Position numbers and translations under genes: made by a program
Origin: a virus
Strand: one strand, 5' to 3'
Length of the DNA: 25,025 bases
IMG/VR virus record: IMGVR_UViG_3300032092_000229
Location: 1 to 25,025 of that record
In this document: one piece after another, positions 7,839-13,648 of the stretch
Position numbering within the stretch: position 1 is the first letter of the stretch
How the letters are laid out: each line of letters starts with the position of its first letter
The notes under the pieces: model-generated
Told to the model about the DNA's origin: nothing
Databases searched by the model: none
What the model saw: only the letters and a program-made list of their open reading frames with translations

Positions 7839-8125
7839 TAGTAGCAGTCATCACATTTAGGAGATTCAAATATACGTCTCGTAGAGGGCATTGAACAGCC
7901 TGAACAAATATTAGCCGACATTTCTTTAGCAAACATAGAGAAAGCATCTGTTGTCTTGCTCCCTCCTTTATATATAATAGCTAAAGTTCCGTGTCGTACT
8001 GAACATTGAACATCTTCAATTGCTACCCCATCATTAAACTCAACATCATATTCTACCATAGCTCTAAAAGCGTCAATAATATGATCCCAAGCTAGCGGGA
8101 CTTCCTCAGATACGGAGTAGTTCAT
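7838..8125 (-). CDS. Hypothetical protein with C-terminal zinc-ribbon-like Cys motif
   Basis: 95 aa from ATG 8125, chosen over GTG 8146 because AAGGAG lies 10 bases before it. The acidic N-terminal half (WDHIIDAFRAMVEYDVEFNDGVAIEDVQ) is followed by KEMSANICSGCSMPSTRRIFESPKCDDCY, with CxxC...CxxC likely binding zinc. It overlaps the upstream small gene by 20 bases. Function unknown. Confidence 0.7.
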   Translation of the reverse strand: MNYSVSEEVPLAWDHIIDAFRAMVEYDVEFNDGVAIEDVQCSVRHGTLAIIYKGGSKTTDAFSMFAKEMSANICSGCSMPSTRRIFESPKCDDCY

Positions 8126-8267
8126 TGAGGTATTTCTCCTTGTCACTAGATTTGAAATAAGCGCTTTCTTCCGCGAATGTCATCTTTCTGTGCTGTGGAG
8201 TACCTTGCTTATCTTTCCAACAGACATGAGTGATGCCGTCGAAAGGTATTGTCCATGGATTACTCAT
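8106..8267 (-). CDS. Small hypothetical protein downstream of tmRNA
   Basis: 53 aa: MSNPWTIPFDGITHVCWKD, then KQGTPQHRKMTFAEESAYF and a Lys/Glu-rich end. The ribosome-binding site AGGAG sits 6 bases before ATG 8267, directly after the 3' region of the tmRNA precursor, so it is probably on the same transcript. No family recognised. Confidence 0.65.
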   Translation of the reverse strand: MSNPWTIPFDGITHVCWKDKQGTPQHRKMTFAEESAYFKSSDKEKYLNELLRI

Positions 8268-8325
8268 TTTATCTCCTTATGAAAATGCCCCGTTCTGTTT
8301 CTAGGTGGAAGCGTACCCAAAAGAA

Positions 8326-8370
8326 TCAAGCTGCTAGAGCTAGACCTTCATATGCGTTGTTATCGTTTGC
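8326..8370 (-). other. tmRNA proteolysis-tag reading frame
   Basis: Resume codon GCA at 8370-8368, reading ANDNNAYEGLALAA then TGA. With the Ala carried by tmRNA the added tag is AANDNNAYEGLALAA. The AND start and LAA end match known tags recognised by ClpXP and ClpAP. The context GTAAAT-GCAAACGA before and at the resume codon resembles the conserved resume region. Confidence 0.9.
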
Positions 8371-8448
8371 ATTTACGTTTTGTGGCTCTTTGCCAGTCAA
8401 TAGTCTCGGCGTTCCTATTACACGAAAATCGAATACCAGGTCGCCCCC

Positions 8449-8501
8449 ATCATGAATACTGCTCTTTTCGGCGACTGAACCCTCTATCGGAACAGTATTC
8501 A
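8449..8501 (-). other. tmRNA intervening segment (hairpin removed on maturation)
   Basis: TGAATACTG (8501-8493) and CAGTATTCA (8461-8453) form a perfect 9-bp stem between the CCA end and the GGGGGCG 5' end. This is the loop expected to be excised to give two RNA pieces. Confidence 0.75.
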
Positions 8502-8571
8502 TGGTGGAGGCGGCGGGAGTCGAACCCGCGTCTTTCCGCTTTTATTGTCGGCTGTCAGCGACTATGTATAT

Positions 8572-8600
8572 GATATAACAAAAATTACATCAAAAGTCAA
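8572..8600 (-). promoter_or_regulatory. Promoter of the phage tmRNA
   Basis: TTGACT (8600-8595), 17-bp spacer, TATATC (8577-8572); predicted start near 8565. The stop codon of the 57-aa gene (8599-8597) lies inside the -35. Confidence 0.8.
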
Positions 8601-8770
8601 GAAATATTTTCTCGTTCCTGCTTAGCACGAAGGTGCTCTGCTGGACTCATTCCGTAATCCATATGATTAACTGAGATATTAGCTAGAATGAGCTTCTGTC
8701 CCGTCGAGCGATACCAAAGATCACGTTGCTTCTTTTTTCTTTCCATTTTTTGCTTGTGCGTTTCCTGCAT
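8597..8770 (-). CDS. Hypothetical basic protein
   Basis: 57 aa, start ATG 8770 with AAAGGAG upstream. The very basic N-terminus (HKQKMERKKKQRDLWYRSTG) is followed by SPAEHLRAKQERENIS. It overlaps the DUF1289 gene by 50 bases in another frame. The length of the overlap lowers certainty, but the ribosome-binding site is strong. Confidence 0.6.
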   Translation of the reverse strand: MQETHKQKMERKKKQRDLWYRSTGQKLILANISVNHMDYGMSPAEHLRAKQERENIS

Positions 8771-8861
8771 CTACAATCTCCTTTAGGGTTCTACCACATC
8801 CTAGACAGATATAAGTTACCTGATCTAGTTTACACTTATTTTGACACTTCTTTTCAGTCAT
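8721..8861 (-). CDS. DUF1289-like small Cys protein
   Basis: 46 aa: MTEKKCQNKCKLDQVTYICL, then GCGRTLKEI. The pattern C...C.LD..T..C.GCGRTL.EI is that of DUF1289, a small probably metal-binding domain frequent in proteobacteria. The preferred start, ATG 8861, lies exactly 6 bases after the -10 and has no Shine-Dalgarno, so the mRNA is predicted leaderless. An upstream in-frame ATG at 8876 lies within the promoter. Confidence 0.75.
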   Translation of the reverse strand: MTEKKCQNKCKLDQVTYICLGCGRTLKEIVDAGNAQAKNGKKKEAT

Positions 8862-8867
8862 ATATAC

Positions 8868-8896
8868 ACTATACATACTTTAAGCCTTGATGTCAA
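8868..8896 (-). promoter_or_regulatory. Promoter giving a leaderless mRNA
   Basis: TTGACA (8896-8891), 17-bp spacer, TATAGT (8873-8868), 6 bases, then ATG 8861. It diverges from the plus-strand promoter at 8952-8980. Confidence 0.8.
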
Positions 8897-8951
8897 GAAG
8901 TAAATTAAGCGACCCAAAAGTAATCTTTCCTAGTTCGGGTCAAAATATGTC

Positions 8952-8980
8952 TTGACTTTCAAGTCAAAATCACATATATT
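8952..8980 (+). promoter_or_regulatory. Promoter of the dut-rpsU operon, leaderless start
   Basis: TTGACT (8952-8957), 17-bp spacer, TATATT (8975-8980), 6 bases, then ATG 8987. TTGACTT-TC-AAGTCAA (8952-8967) is a perfect inverted repeat over the -35 and could serve as an operator. Confidence 0.85.
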
Positions 8981-8986
8981 ACATGA

Positions 8987-9154
8987 ATGCAGTACAAGAA
9001 AAGACCTTGGACGGACGAGGAGCGTTACATTTTGAAAAAGTATTATAAGCTCAAGCCGATGAAGGAACTTCTTGTGCTGCTGCCTGATCGAACAGAGAAG
9101 GCTATACATAATCAGGTATCATATTTAAGAAAAAGGAAATGGACTTTTGGGTAA
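8987..9154 (+). CDS. Myb/SANT-like small DNA-binding protein
   Basis: 55 aa. RPWTDEERYILKKYYKLKPM is followed by KELLVLLPDRTEKAIHNQVSYLRKRKW, the tryptophan-anchored W-T-x-E-E...L...R...A I..... L...W pattern of Myb/SANT and Myb-like HTH domains. It is first in the plus-strand operon. It has no Shine-Dalgarno, and the ATG coincides with the predicted transcription start. A second ATG at 8983 is out of frame. It probably binds DNA, possibly the inverted repeat at its own promoter (inference). Confidence 0.75.
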   Translation: MQYKKRPWTDEERYILKKYYKLKPMKELLVLLPDRTEKAIHNQVSYLRKRKWTFG

Positions 9155-9362
9155 AAAGAGAAAGAGATCAAAGACGGTCTCTAAGGGTGAACGTCGCAAT
9201 GTTTCGGCAGCGAATTCGTTTGACACTTGGGGAGTAATTGATCGAGCTATATTCAAAGCCAAAGCCCTTGCTGCCGGGAAGCGGGTTTGTTTTACAATCC
9301 CTAATCCCGACAAAACTAACACTAAAGCAAGGTTTATTAAGGTATGTCAGAATGGACGATAA
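9147..9362 (+). CDS. Conserved phage protein (SKGERRNVS family)
   Basis: 71 aa from TTG 9147 with AAGGA about 10 bases upstream, overlapping the Myb-like gene by 8 bases. The basic start GKKRKRSKTVSKGERRNVS, and later AAGKRVCFTIPNPDKTNTKARFIKV, occur in many tailed phages of the T4 type. Function unknown. ATG 9139 lies in a different, shorter frame. Confidence 0.7.
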   Translation: MGKKRKRSKTVSKGERRNVSAANSFDTWGVIDRAIFKAKALAAGKRVCFTIPNPDKTNTKARFIKVCQNGR

Positions 9363-9555
9363 TGTCGTTGAGCTATTTGGGAAGAATCCTACAGTAGTTG
9401 TAGTGGATGAGATTGATCCTGTATTAAATTTTATACAGGATATATTTATTCCGTGGGCTATTGATAATGAACTTGATATTAACTCCATGAAGTTCAAACT
9501 TAACGCAGCAACTATTATGACATGTTTACAAGGAATGTTACTGGATGACATTTGA
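9352..9555 (+). CDS. Hypothetical acidic protein
   Basis: 67 aa from ATG 9352, with AAGG 9 bases upstream. A longer reading from TTG 9238 would overlap the previous gene by 125 bases and is rejected. The sequence MDDNVVELFGKNPTVVVVDE, then IDPVLNFIQDIFIPWAIDNE, is acidic with long hydrophobic stretches. It overlaps the neighbours by 11 bases on each side. No family recognised. Confidence 0.65.
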   Translation: MDDNVVELFGKNPTVVVVDEIDPVLNFIQDIFIPWAIDNELDINSMKFKLNAATIMTCLQGMLLDDI

Positions 9556-9955
9556 GAAGTTACATGAGGATGCAATTATTCCTCAATACCAAACAATCGG
9601 ATCAGCTGGTCTAGATCTTCACAGTATTTTAGCAACCACGATTTTGCCTGGAGAGAGGCAACTAGTAGGCACTGGCCTGCGAGTAAATCTTCCCAACGGT
9701 ACAGAGGGGCAAGTCCGTTCTCGCTCTGGCCTTGCGGCAAAACATGGTATTATTGTTCTCAATGCCCCTGGCACTATAGATGAGGATTATCAAGGAGAGA
9801 TTAAGGTCATCCTTTATAATGCTGGTGATAGTACTTTTAGCATTGAGAAAGGTGATAGAATCGCACAACTAGTGGTGGCACAGGTATATAAACTCGCCGG
9901 TCATACACTAGAGAATATTAGAGAAGATAAGGGATTCGGGTCAACAGGTCTATGA
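9545..9955 (+). CDS. dut: dUTP diphosphatase
   Basis: 136 aa, trimeric dUTPase length. All five motifs are present: GSAGLDLHS (1), RSRSGLA (2), GTIDEDYQGEIKV (3), GDRIAQLV (4) and GFGSTG (5, the glycine-rich C-terminal arm). It hydrolyses dUTP to dUMP, which keeps uracil out of phage DNA and feeds ThyX. ATG 9545 overlaps the previous gene, and its stop forms ATGA with the bS21 gene. Confidence 0.97.
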   Translation: MTFEKLHEDAIIPQYQTIGSAGLDLHSILATTILPGERQLVGTGLRVNLPNGTEGQVRSRSGLAAKHGIIVLNAPGTIDEDYQGEIKVILYNAGDSTFSIEKGDRIAQLVVAQVYKLAGHTLENIREDKGFGSTGL

Positions 9956-10143
9956 GAGTCGAAGTAAGAAATAACAACGTGGATCGTGCGATGCAGATTC
10001 TAAAGAGAAAACTCATCGACGAAGGCGTCTTCAAAGAGTTACAGGAACGTCGTTGCTATGAAAAACCAAGTGATAAAAAGCGTAGGTTAAAGCGAGCGGC
10101 AGTTGCCAGGGAGAGACGTAGGGAGCGCGAAAAAATATCGTGA
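9952..10143 (+). CDS. rpsU: Ribosomal protein bS21
   Basis: 63 aa: MRVEVRNNNVDRAMQILKRK, then LIDEGVFKELQERRCYEKPSDKKRRLKRAA and a basic tail. It has the S21 pattern VR.NN.D.A...LKRK...EG.F.E...R..YEKPS.K. bS21 sits on the 30S platform near the anti-Shine-Dalgarno and helps initiation. Phage copies are known and may exchange into host ribosomes. Being co-translated with dUTPase and next to the hydrolase, it is expressed from the plus-strand operon. It may bias host ribosomes toward phage mRNAs. Confidence 0.95.
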   Translation: MRVEVRNNNVDRAMQILKRKLIDEGVFKELQERRCYEKPSDKKRRLKRAAVARERRREREKIS

Positions 10144-10152
10144 TAACTACTA

Positions 10153-10494
10153 GTGGATTGTATAAGTGAAGTAGCAAGCGTAGTATATGCTGAAAGTCGT
10201 GGGGAAGGTGAACAAGGTATCAGAGCCGTTATTCATGTGATAATGAATAGAAGCAAAGAGCAGGGCGTTAAGCCTTGTATTATTGTTAAACAACCCAACC
10301 AATTTGCAAAAGGAACTAAGAAACCAGCCGATCCTAAGTGGCAACACATAAGAAAGATGGTATTAGAACCTGGGAAAGACCCTACTAACGGGGCTACTTA
10401 CTTCCATAATTTGACAGTCAAGCCTAGGTGGTCTTATAGATTTAAGATAACGTATAAGTTTGGCGATCATATTTTCTACAAACCTAAAAAATAA
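10153..10494 (+). CDS. SleB-type cell wall hydrolase (probable endolysin)
   Basis: 113 aa from GTG 10153, the only start available because a TAA lies in frame 9 bases upstream. No Shine-Dalgarno is seen, so it probably relies on coupling to the bS21 gene. The Hydrolase_2 (SleB) core is complete: VVYAESRGEGEQGIRAVIHV with the conserved Glu, VIMNRS, QPNQFAKG, NGATYFHN, and the closing GDHIFYK. It has no signal peptide or wall-binding domain, so it would need a holin for export. It is predicted to cleave peptidoglycan. Confidence 0.85.
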   Translation: MDCISEVASVVYAESRGEGEQGIRAVIHVIMNRSKEQGVKPCIIVKQPNQFAKGTKKPADPKWQHIRKMVLEPGKDPTNGATYFHNLTVKPRWSYRFKITYKFGDHIFYKPKK

Positions 10495-10499
10495 AAGAA

Positions 10500-10529
10500 G
10501 CCCGTTAGGTTCGCCTAGCGGGCTTTTTT
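10500..10529 (+). terminator. Rho-independent terminator of the plus-strand operon
   Basis: GCCCGTTAGG-TTCG-CCTAGCGGGC: 10-bp stem with a UUCG loop, followed by six T. Confidence 0.93.
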
Positions 10530-10578
10530 ATGCTCGCACGTAATCTTTGTACTTAAAAAGTGCTTCGTCGGCGCACCT

Positions 10579-10622
10579 CAAAAATAAAGCCCGCTTCCAT
10601 TGCTGGAGGCGGGCTCTTTTTG
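10579..10622. terminator. Bidirectional terminator
   Basis: GCCCGCTTCCA-TTGC-TGGAGGCGGGC (10589-10614), flanked by TCTTTTTG on the plus side and TTTATTTTTG on the minus side. It ends the metallophosphoesterase transcript and backs up the plus-strand terminator. Confidence 0.85.
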
Positions 10623-10624
10623 TT

Positions 10625-11425
10625 TCAGACTTCTAGAATCTGGCTCATTTTGAAGAACTTATTCTCACCGTTGTAGCCACGAGGATTACAGACGATTCTA
10701 GTATCATTGATGCTATAATCAAAGCAGTCGTGCATATGTCCGTGTGTCCATAGCTTAATCTGCGGTCGGTCTATAATAAACCCATCTAACGATGAGTAGT
10801 ACCCATAATTCATCTGGGTCTCATTATGATACTTTGGATGAACACTCATGAAGGATGGAGCATGATGACTCATGATAACGACGTTATCTAAGCCTGCACT
10901 AGCCTCGTCAAAAAACTTTATAGTTTTGCGGTGAAGTGCAGCCGCATCCGACGGCCTAAAGCGGCCCCCATATTCATCACCCTTCCAACTAATGATACGA
11001 AAGTCATTCATACCAGCCATGAGGTATTGCTCTGTAATAGGATCGTTATGGTTCATATCAGTCCAAAGAGTAGCTCCTAGGAAAGTGATTCCGTCCTTCT
11101 CCCACTTCTGATTATTCAGAAAATGAATATTAGGAAATACTGACAGATAATTCCTGATAGTATCATCAGTTCTATCAATATATCCCTTGTAGTATTCATG
11201 ATTGCCAGGAATATACAGAACGTTCTCATACTCATTCGAGCAAAACTCGAAGAAATTGAGAAAGTCTAGGGACTTAATATGATAAGGACTATTAATACTC
11301 TTATCAAGGTAAGCACCCATACAAATATCACCATTGAGCATTAGAAGGTCGGCCTTCTCCTCATTCTTTGGAAAGAAATCAGCATCGAACTCTAGATGTA
11401 GGTCGCTCATTTGTTTAATACGCAT
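10625..11425 (-). CDS. Calcineurin-like metallophosphoesterase
   Basis: 266 aa. Metal-binding motifs are in order: SDLHLEF (7-13), NGDIC (31-35), PGNHEYY (74-80), MSHHAP (about 186-191) and THGHMH (about 228-233), which is the complete dinuclear metallophosphoesterase set. It likely hydrolyses phosphodiesters or phosphomonoesters; the substrate is unknown. ATG 11425 follows GGGAG. That ribosome-binding site forms the 3' arm of a perfect hairpin whose 5' arm is only present in read-through mRNA. Confidence 0.93.
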   Translation of the reverse strand: MRIKQMSDLHLEFDADFFPKNEEKADLLMLNGDICMGAYLDKSINSPYHIKSLDFLNFFEFCSNEYENVLYIPGNHEYYKGYIDRTDDTIRNYLSVFPNIHFLNNQKWEKDGITFLGATLWTDMNHNDPITEQYLMAGMNDFRIISWKGDEYGGRFRPSDAAALHRKTIKFFDEASAGLDNVVIMSHHAPSFMSVHPKYHNETQMNYGYYSSLDGFIIDRPQIKLWTHGHMHDCFDYSINDTRIVCNPRGYNGENKFFKMSQILEV

Positions 11426-11431
11426 AAAAAA

Positions 11432-11469
11432 TCTCCCTTTAAGCAGCCATTATAGCGCCTAAAGGGAGA
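11432..11469 (-). other. Hairpin enclosing the -10 and masking the ribosome-binding site
   Basis: TCTCCCTTTA (11469-11460) and TAAAGGGAGA (11441-11432) are perfect 10-bp arms with an 18-nt loop holding the TATAAT of the local promoter, followed by six T. In read-through RNA it could act as a terminator or hide the GGGAG site. RNA from the local promoter starts near 11442 and lacks the 5' arm. Confidence 0.75.
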
Positions 11470-11477
11470 CTTGTCAA
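11449..11477 (-). promoter_or_regulatory. Promoter of the metallophosphoesterase gene
   Basis: TTGACA (11477-11472), 17-bp spacer, TATAAT (11454-11449). The upstream gene's TGA (11476-11474) lies in the -35. Confidence 0.88.
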
Positions 11478-11740
11478 TATTTAATTTTATGAACGTACTC
11501 TAAAGCCTTCTCTGGCCCCCACTCTATTAGATAGGGGTGGTCTTCAAAGAATAACTTAGCTACTTCATCTTCAGTAACTTCTCGGCATCCAATAATATTC
11601 TCAGCTACATGATGTTGACCGAATTCCTCTACGGCTTCCATAATAACTTCGTCCCTGGCATGAGCGCCTTCTTCGCATTCTACCATATAACGCATACGAA
11701 ACATAGATACTGTCTCAACTAGATACTTGGGCATTTGCAC
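11474..11740 (-). CDS. Small conserved phage protein (DpnD/PcfM-like)
   Basis: 88 aa from GTG 11740, spaced 5 bases from AAGGA; ATG 11734 is the alternative. PKYLVETVSMFRMRYMVECE...HARDEVIMEAVEEF resembles small proteins of the form YxVexxxxxxxxyxVeAxxxxeAxexv, as in DpnD/PcfM-like families. It ends GCREVTEDEVAKLFFEDHPYLIEW. Acidic and soluble; function unknown. Confidence 0.65.
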   Translation of the reverse strand: MQMPKYLVETVSMFRMRYMVECEEGAHARDEVIMEAVEEFGQHHVAENIIGCREVTEDEVAKLFFEDHPYLIEWGPEKALEYVHKIKY

Positions 11741-11880
11741 ATCTTTCCTTGATAATTGGTGTCCATATCAGTAATATAGTCTTGTATAATAGTTACAATG
11801 GTTTCAAACTTTTCGTTTTCATCCCATTCTTCTACTATCTGTTTGGCTAAAGATACTGCTTCTTCTCTAAAATTTACCAT
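11719..11880 (-). CDS. Small hypothetical protein
   Basis: 53 aa: MVNFREEAVSLAKQIVEEWD, then ENEKFETIVTIIQDYITDMD and a Cys-containing tail. Acidic and helical. ATG 11880 lies inside the end of the upstream gene (7-base overlap), and its end overlaps the next gene by 22 bases. Confidence 0.6.
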   Translation of the reverse strand: MVNFREEAVSLAKQIVEEWDENEKFETIVTIIQDYITDMDTNYQGKMCKCPSI

Positions 11881-12101
11881 TCTGGCCCCTCTGTCTGTCC
11901 TGTGCGTTCATACACATAGAAAAAATCTAGTCCATAGGCTGGACATACCATTAGTTTATCTGGCATACCATTAACGTCCTGTTTGCCTAGCTCACCGCAG
12001 ATGAAATAGGTATAAGGAATATGCTCAGCCATAAGATGCTTATATGACTTATAAATCCGGCGAAGAGCTTTTAGTTCGCCTTCAAATGCTTCCATTTCCA
12101 T
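11874..12101 (-). CDS. Conserved phage protein of unknown function
   Basis: 75 aa. LRRIYKSYKHLMAEHIPYTYFICGELGKQ, then DVNGMPDKLMVCPAYGLDFFYVYERTGQTEGPEW. The IPYT.FICGE....NG.PD...VCPAYG.DF.Y.Y pattern looks like a compact phage family. ATG 12101 follows GAGGGA and overlaps the previous stop as TAATG. Confidence 0.7.
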   Translation of the reverse strand: MEMEAFEGELKALRRIYKSYKHLMAEHIPYTYFICGELGKQDVNGMPDKLMVCPAYGLDFFYVYERTGQTEGPEW

Positions 12102-12277
12102 TATAGTTCCCTCAAAAATAGTGCATCATCATACCCATCTGCCCAATCTTCGTATGACTTGGAGCCATACGCATAGGGGTTATTGGTTCGCGGCAATCCA
12201 TAGCTAAAAGCATTAGATCCTAGTATGTAAGCATAGCTCTCTTTGTTCTTTTCGAGTTTAGCTTGAAAACTGGTCAT
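12101..12277 (-). CDS. Ribosome modulation factor-like small protein
   Basis: 58 aa. YAYILGSNAFSYGLPRTNNPYAYGSKSYEDWADGYDDA has the RMF-type layout (G..A...G.....NPY.......W..GW..A). RMF binds the 30S/50S interface and drives dimerisation of idle ribosomes. Here aromatic Tyr replaces the second Trp, and the protein is acidic rather than basic, so ribosome binding is uncertain. TAATG junctions on both sides show tight coupling. The same fold could be used for another purpose. Confidence 0.5.
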   Translation of the reverse strand: MTSFQAKLEKNKESYAYILGSNAFSYGLPRTNNPYAYGSKSYEDWADGYDDALFLREL

Positions 12278-12894
12278 TAGTCCCAGAGACTCCTGTAGTA
12301 TTTTCCGAAAAGAATCAATCCTCGGTTAATACGATCATTATACTTTTCTAGGCCTTCCCTGTCAATACTAAAAGTATGATTTGGTCCGTGACCCATAGTA
12401 GAGTAGTCGCCGTTATCACTCTTTGTCCAGATAAGGTCAGTTTTACCACTATAGAAAGCTTGCTCGCCAGGACATTCTTTGCTAATCTCATTGAAGGCCC
12501 AAATCATTTCGTCCATGATCCATTCCCATTGTTCTTCTCCAGAGGCGTCCTTAAGACAGGCTGTAGGAAGATCATTATAGTCTACGCTACCATAGCCATG
12601 ATTAGTAGCCTTAAGCTGTTTGAGTCCAGGAAGAATAATAAGAGATAGGGTATGGTCTAGGCTCCAAGTGTCATAGGAATCGTACTTGACCTTTTCCTTT
12701 CGCTTACGAAACTTATTTATAGGTTTTAGACAGAAGTCAATACCATCTAAAATTCCAACTACGATATGGTCAATCCAGATGTACTGATCTTTTTTAACGT
12801 CAATCCACTCATCACCATACATAAGTTCAAGATACTTGCACTTAGTACGATGAGTGGTGATAAAGCTTTTATATGGTCCAATATTAACTTTCAT
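12277..12894 (-). CDS. Conserved phage protein of unknown function
   Basis: 205 aa from ATG 12894; TTG 12903 is an upstream alternative. It begins MKVNIGPYKSFITTH, with DSYDTWSLDHTLSLIILPGL and KQLKATNHGYGSVDYNDLP in the middle, a pattern I recognise from many large phages (IGPY...; D.WDTWSMD.TLA.IILPML.QLK...HG.P.VD..DVP). About 205 aa is normal for that family. No enzymatic motif is known. Confidence 0.75.
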   Translation of the reverse strand: MKVNIGPYKSFITTHRTKCKYLELMYGDEWIDVKKDQYIWIDHIVVGILDGIDFCLKPINKFRKRKEKVKYDSYDTWSLDHTLSLIILPGLKQLKATNHGYGSVDYNDLPTACLKDASGEEQWEWIMDEMIWAFNEISKECPGEQAFYSGKTDLIWTKSDNGDYSTMGHGPNHTFSIDREGLEKYNDRINRGLILFGKYYRSLWD

Positions 12895-13066
12895 GTTCTT
12901 CAATCCATTCTATCTCATGTATAGCTACAGTTCTAGTTTCCATGGTTCCATCAGGATACTCTAGGTTCAGAATTACGCCGGTGGATTCTTCCCTACGACT
13001 GTAGGAATGTACTACATATACGATGCCGGCATCGTGCCACATATCTGTATTGAGTCTACACTTCAT
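12884..13066 (-). CDS. Small hypothetical protein
   Basis: 60 aa: MKCRLNTDMWHDAGIVYVVH, then SYSRREESTGVILNLEYPDGTMETRTVAIHEIEWIEEHES. It looks like an all-beta SH3-like fold with an acidic end. ATG 13066 forms TAATG with the preceding stop. No family recognised. Confidence 0.65.
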   Translation of the reverse strand: MKCRLNTDMWHDAGIVYVVHSYSRREESTGVILNLEYPDGTMETRTVAIHEIEWIEEHES

Positions 13067-13410
13067 TAGTTTCTCCGCATCTTTGAGATTTCTTCCGCAG
13101 ATTCCTGACTAAATACAGGAACCATGTTGGACTTGTGCATAGTGGCGATACCAAGAAGGCGGTCGCCAGTGTACTTCATTTCGCGCTTAGGGGCAGCGAA
13201 TGAGTCATAAGTGTCGCCGCTAGGATACTTTGGAGTCTCACGACGATAAGTTGTGGCTTCCATCGCAGGTTTAGGGTGGCCTTTGCCGCGTGAGCGGCGT
13301 AGCTTGCCTGAGCGGTAGGCTTCGTACTGTGCCAGCGTTTTGGTCTTAGAGCCTAAACGCTTCATGAGCTTATTATAGTCGTTAAACTCTTGCATAAACT
13401 TATCGGTCAT
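13066..13410 (-). CDS. Conserved phage protein of unknown function
   Basis: 114 aa from ATG 13410, which has GGAG 6 bases upstream (an in-frame ATG at 13422 is less well placed). FMQEFNDYNKLMKRLGSKTKTLAQYEAYRSGKLRR and the C-terminal ATMHKSNMVPVFSQESAEEISKMRRN resemble a conserved tailed-phage family. Basic, partly disordered middle (RGKGHPKPAMEATTYRRETPKY). Function unknown. Confidence 0.7.
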   Translation of the reverse strand: MTDKFMQEFNDYNKLMKRLGSKTKTLAQYEAYRSGKLRRSRGKGHPKPAMEATTYRRETPKYPSGDTYDSFAAPKREMKYTGDRLLGIATMHKSNMVPVFSQESAEEISKMRRN

Positions 13411-13564
13411 TATGTTCTCCATGTCTAATCAGTTCTACTAACCAGCGAATCTGAGGGTGGTGCGTTTCAATATAACTAATAATTTCTTTTTGCTCTGCTT
13501 CTCGACCAAAGGCCTCGCCACTGTCATAAGACTTTTGCATAAGAAATGTGTGAGGTAAATCCAT
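13400..13564 (-). CDS. Small hypothetical protein
   Basis: 54 aa from ATG 13564, which has GGAG 6 bases upstream; earlier TTG/ATG codons at 13585 and 13576 lack this. MDLPHTFLMQKSYDSGEAFG, then REAEQKEIISYIETHHPQIRWLVELIRHGEHNDR, is probably helical. It is the first gene of the operon led by the promoter at 13588-13616. Confidence 0.6.
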   Translation of the reverse strand: MDLPHTFLMQKSYDSGEAFGREAEQKEIISYIETHHPQIRWLVELIRHGEHNDR

Positions 13565-13587
13565 AAGTATCTCCATTAATTTCAATC

Positions 13588-13616
13588 AATATACACTAAA
13601 AGGCAAACCATGTCAA
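13588..13616 (-). promoter_or_regulatory. Sigma70-type promoter
   Basis: TTGACA (13616-13611), 17-bp spacer, TATATT (13593-13588). It begins right after the T run of the terminator at 13622-13648 and leads the operon from 13564 down to 11474. Confidence 0.85.
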
Positions 13617-13621
13617 CACAG

Positions 13622-13648
13622 AAAAAAAGGGGAAGCCTAAGCCTCCCC
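13622..13648 (-). terminator. Rho-independent terminator
   Basis: GGGGAGGC-TTAG-GCTTCCCC followed by seven T on the minus strand. The loop contains the TAG stop of the Cys-rich gene. Confidence 0.9.

Larger units (their letters stand above)
8285..8565 (-). ncRNA. ssrA: Circularly permuted (two-piece) tmRNA precursor
   Basis: Read on the minus strand. The acceptor piece comes first (about 8565-8502): T-arm GCGGG-TTCGACT-CCCGC and 3' end CGCCTCC-A-CCA with encoded CCA at 8504-8502. After an intervening hairpin comes the coding piece, starting GGGGGCG at 8448. The two ends pair as a 7-bp acceptor stem with a G3-U70 wobble, the alanine identity element. TTTTCGT (8428-8422) pairs with GCGGAAA (8539-8533), and TATTG..GGC pairs with GCC..CAATA, giving the helix that joins the pieces. 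The tag frame lies at 8370-8326. It has its own promoter. The 3' end of the coding piece is estimated. Such genes are known in alphaproteobacteria; a phage copy is unusual. Confidence 0.9.

Noticed and set aside
8249-8573. Plus-strand ORFs ending WWRRRESNPRLS
   Set aside because: This peptide is the well-known translation of an antisense tRNA/tmRNA 3' end; it led to the tmRNA call instead.
9238-9351. N-terminal extension of the 67-aa protein from TTG 9238
   Set aside because: Overlaps the preceding gene by more than 120 bases; ATG 9352 has a suitable ribosome-binding site.
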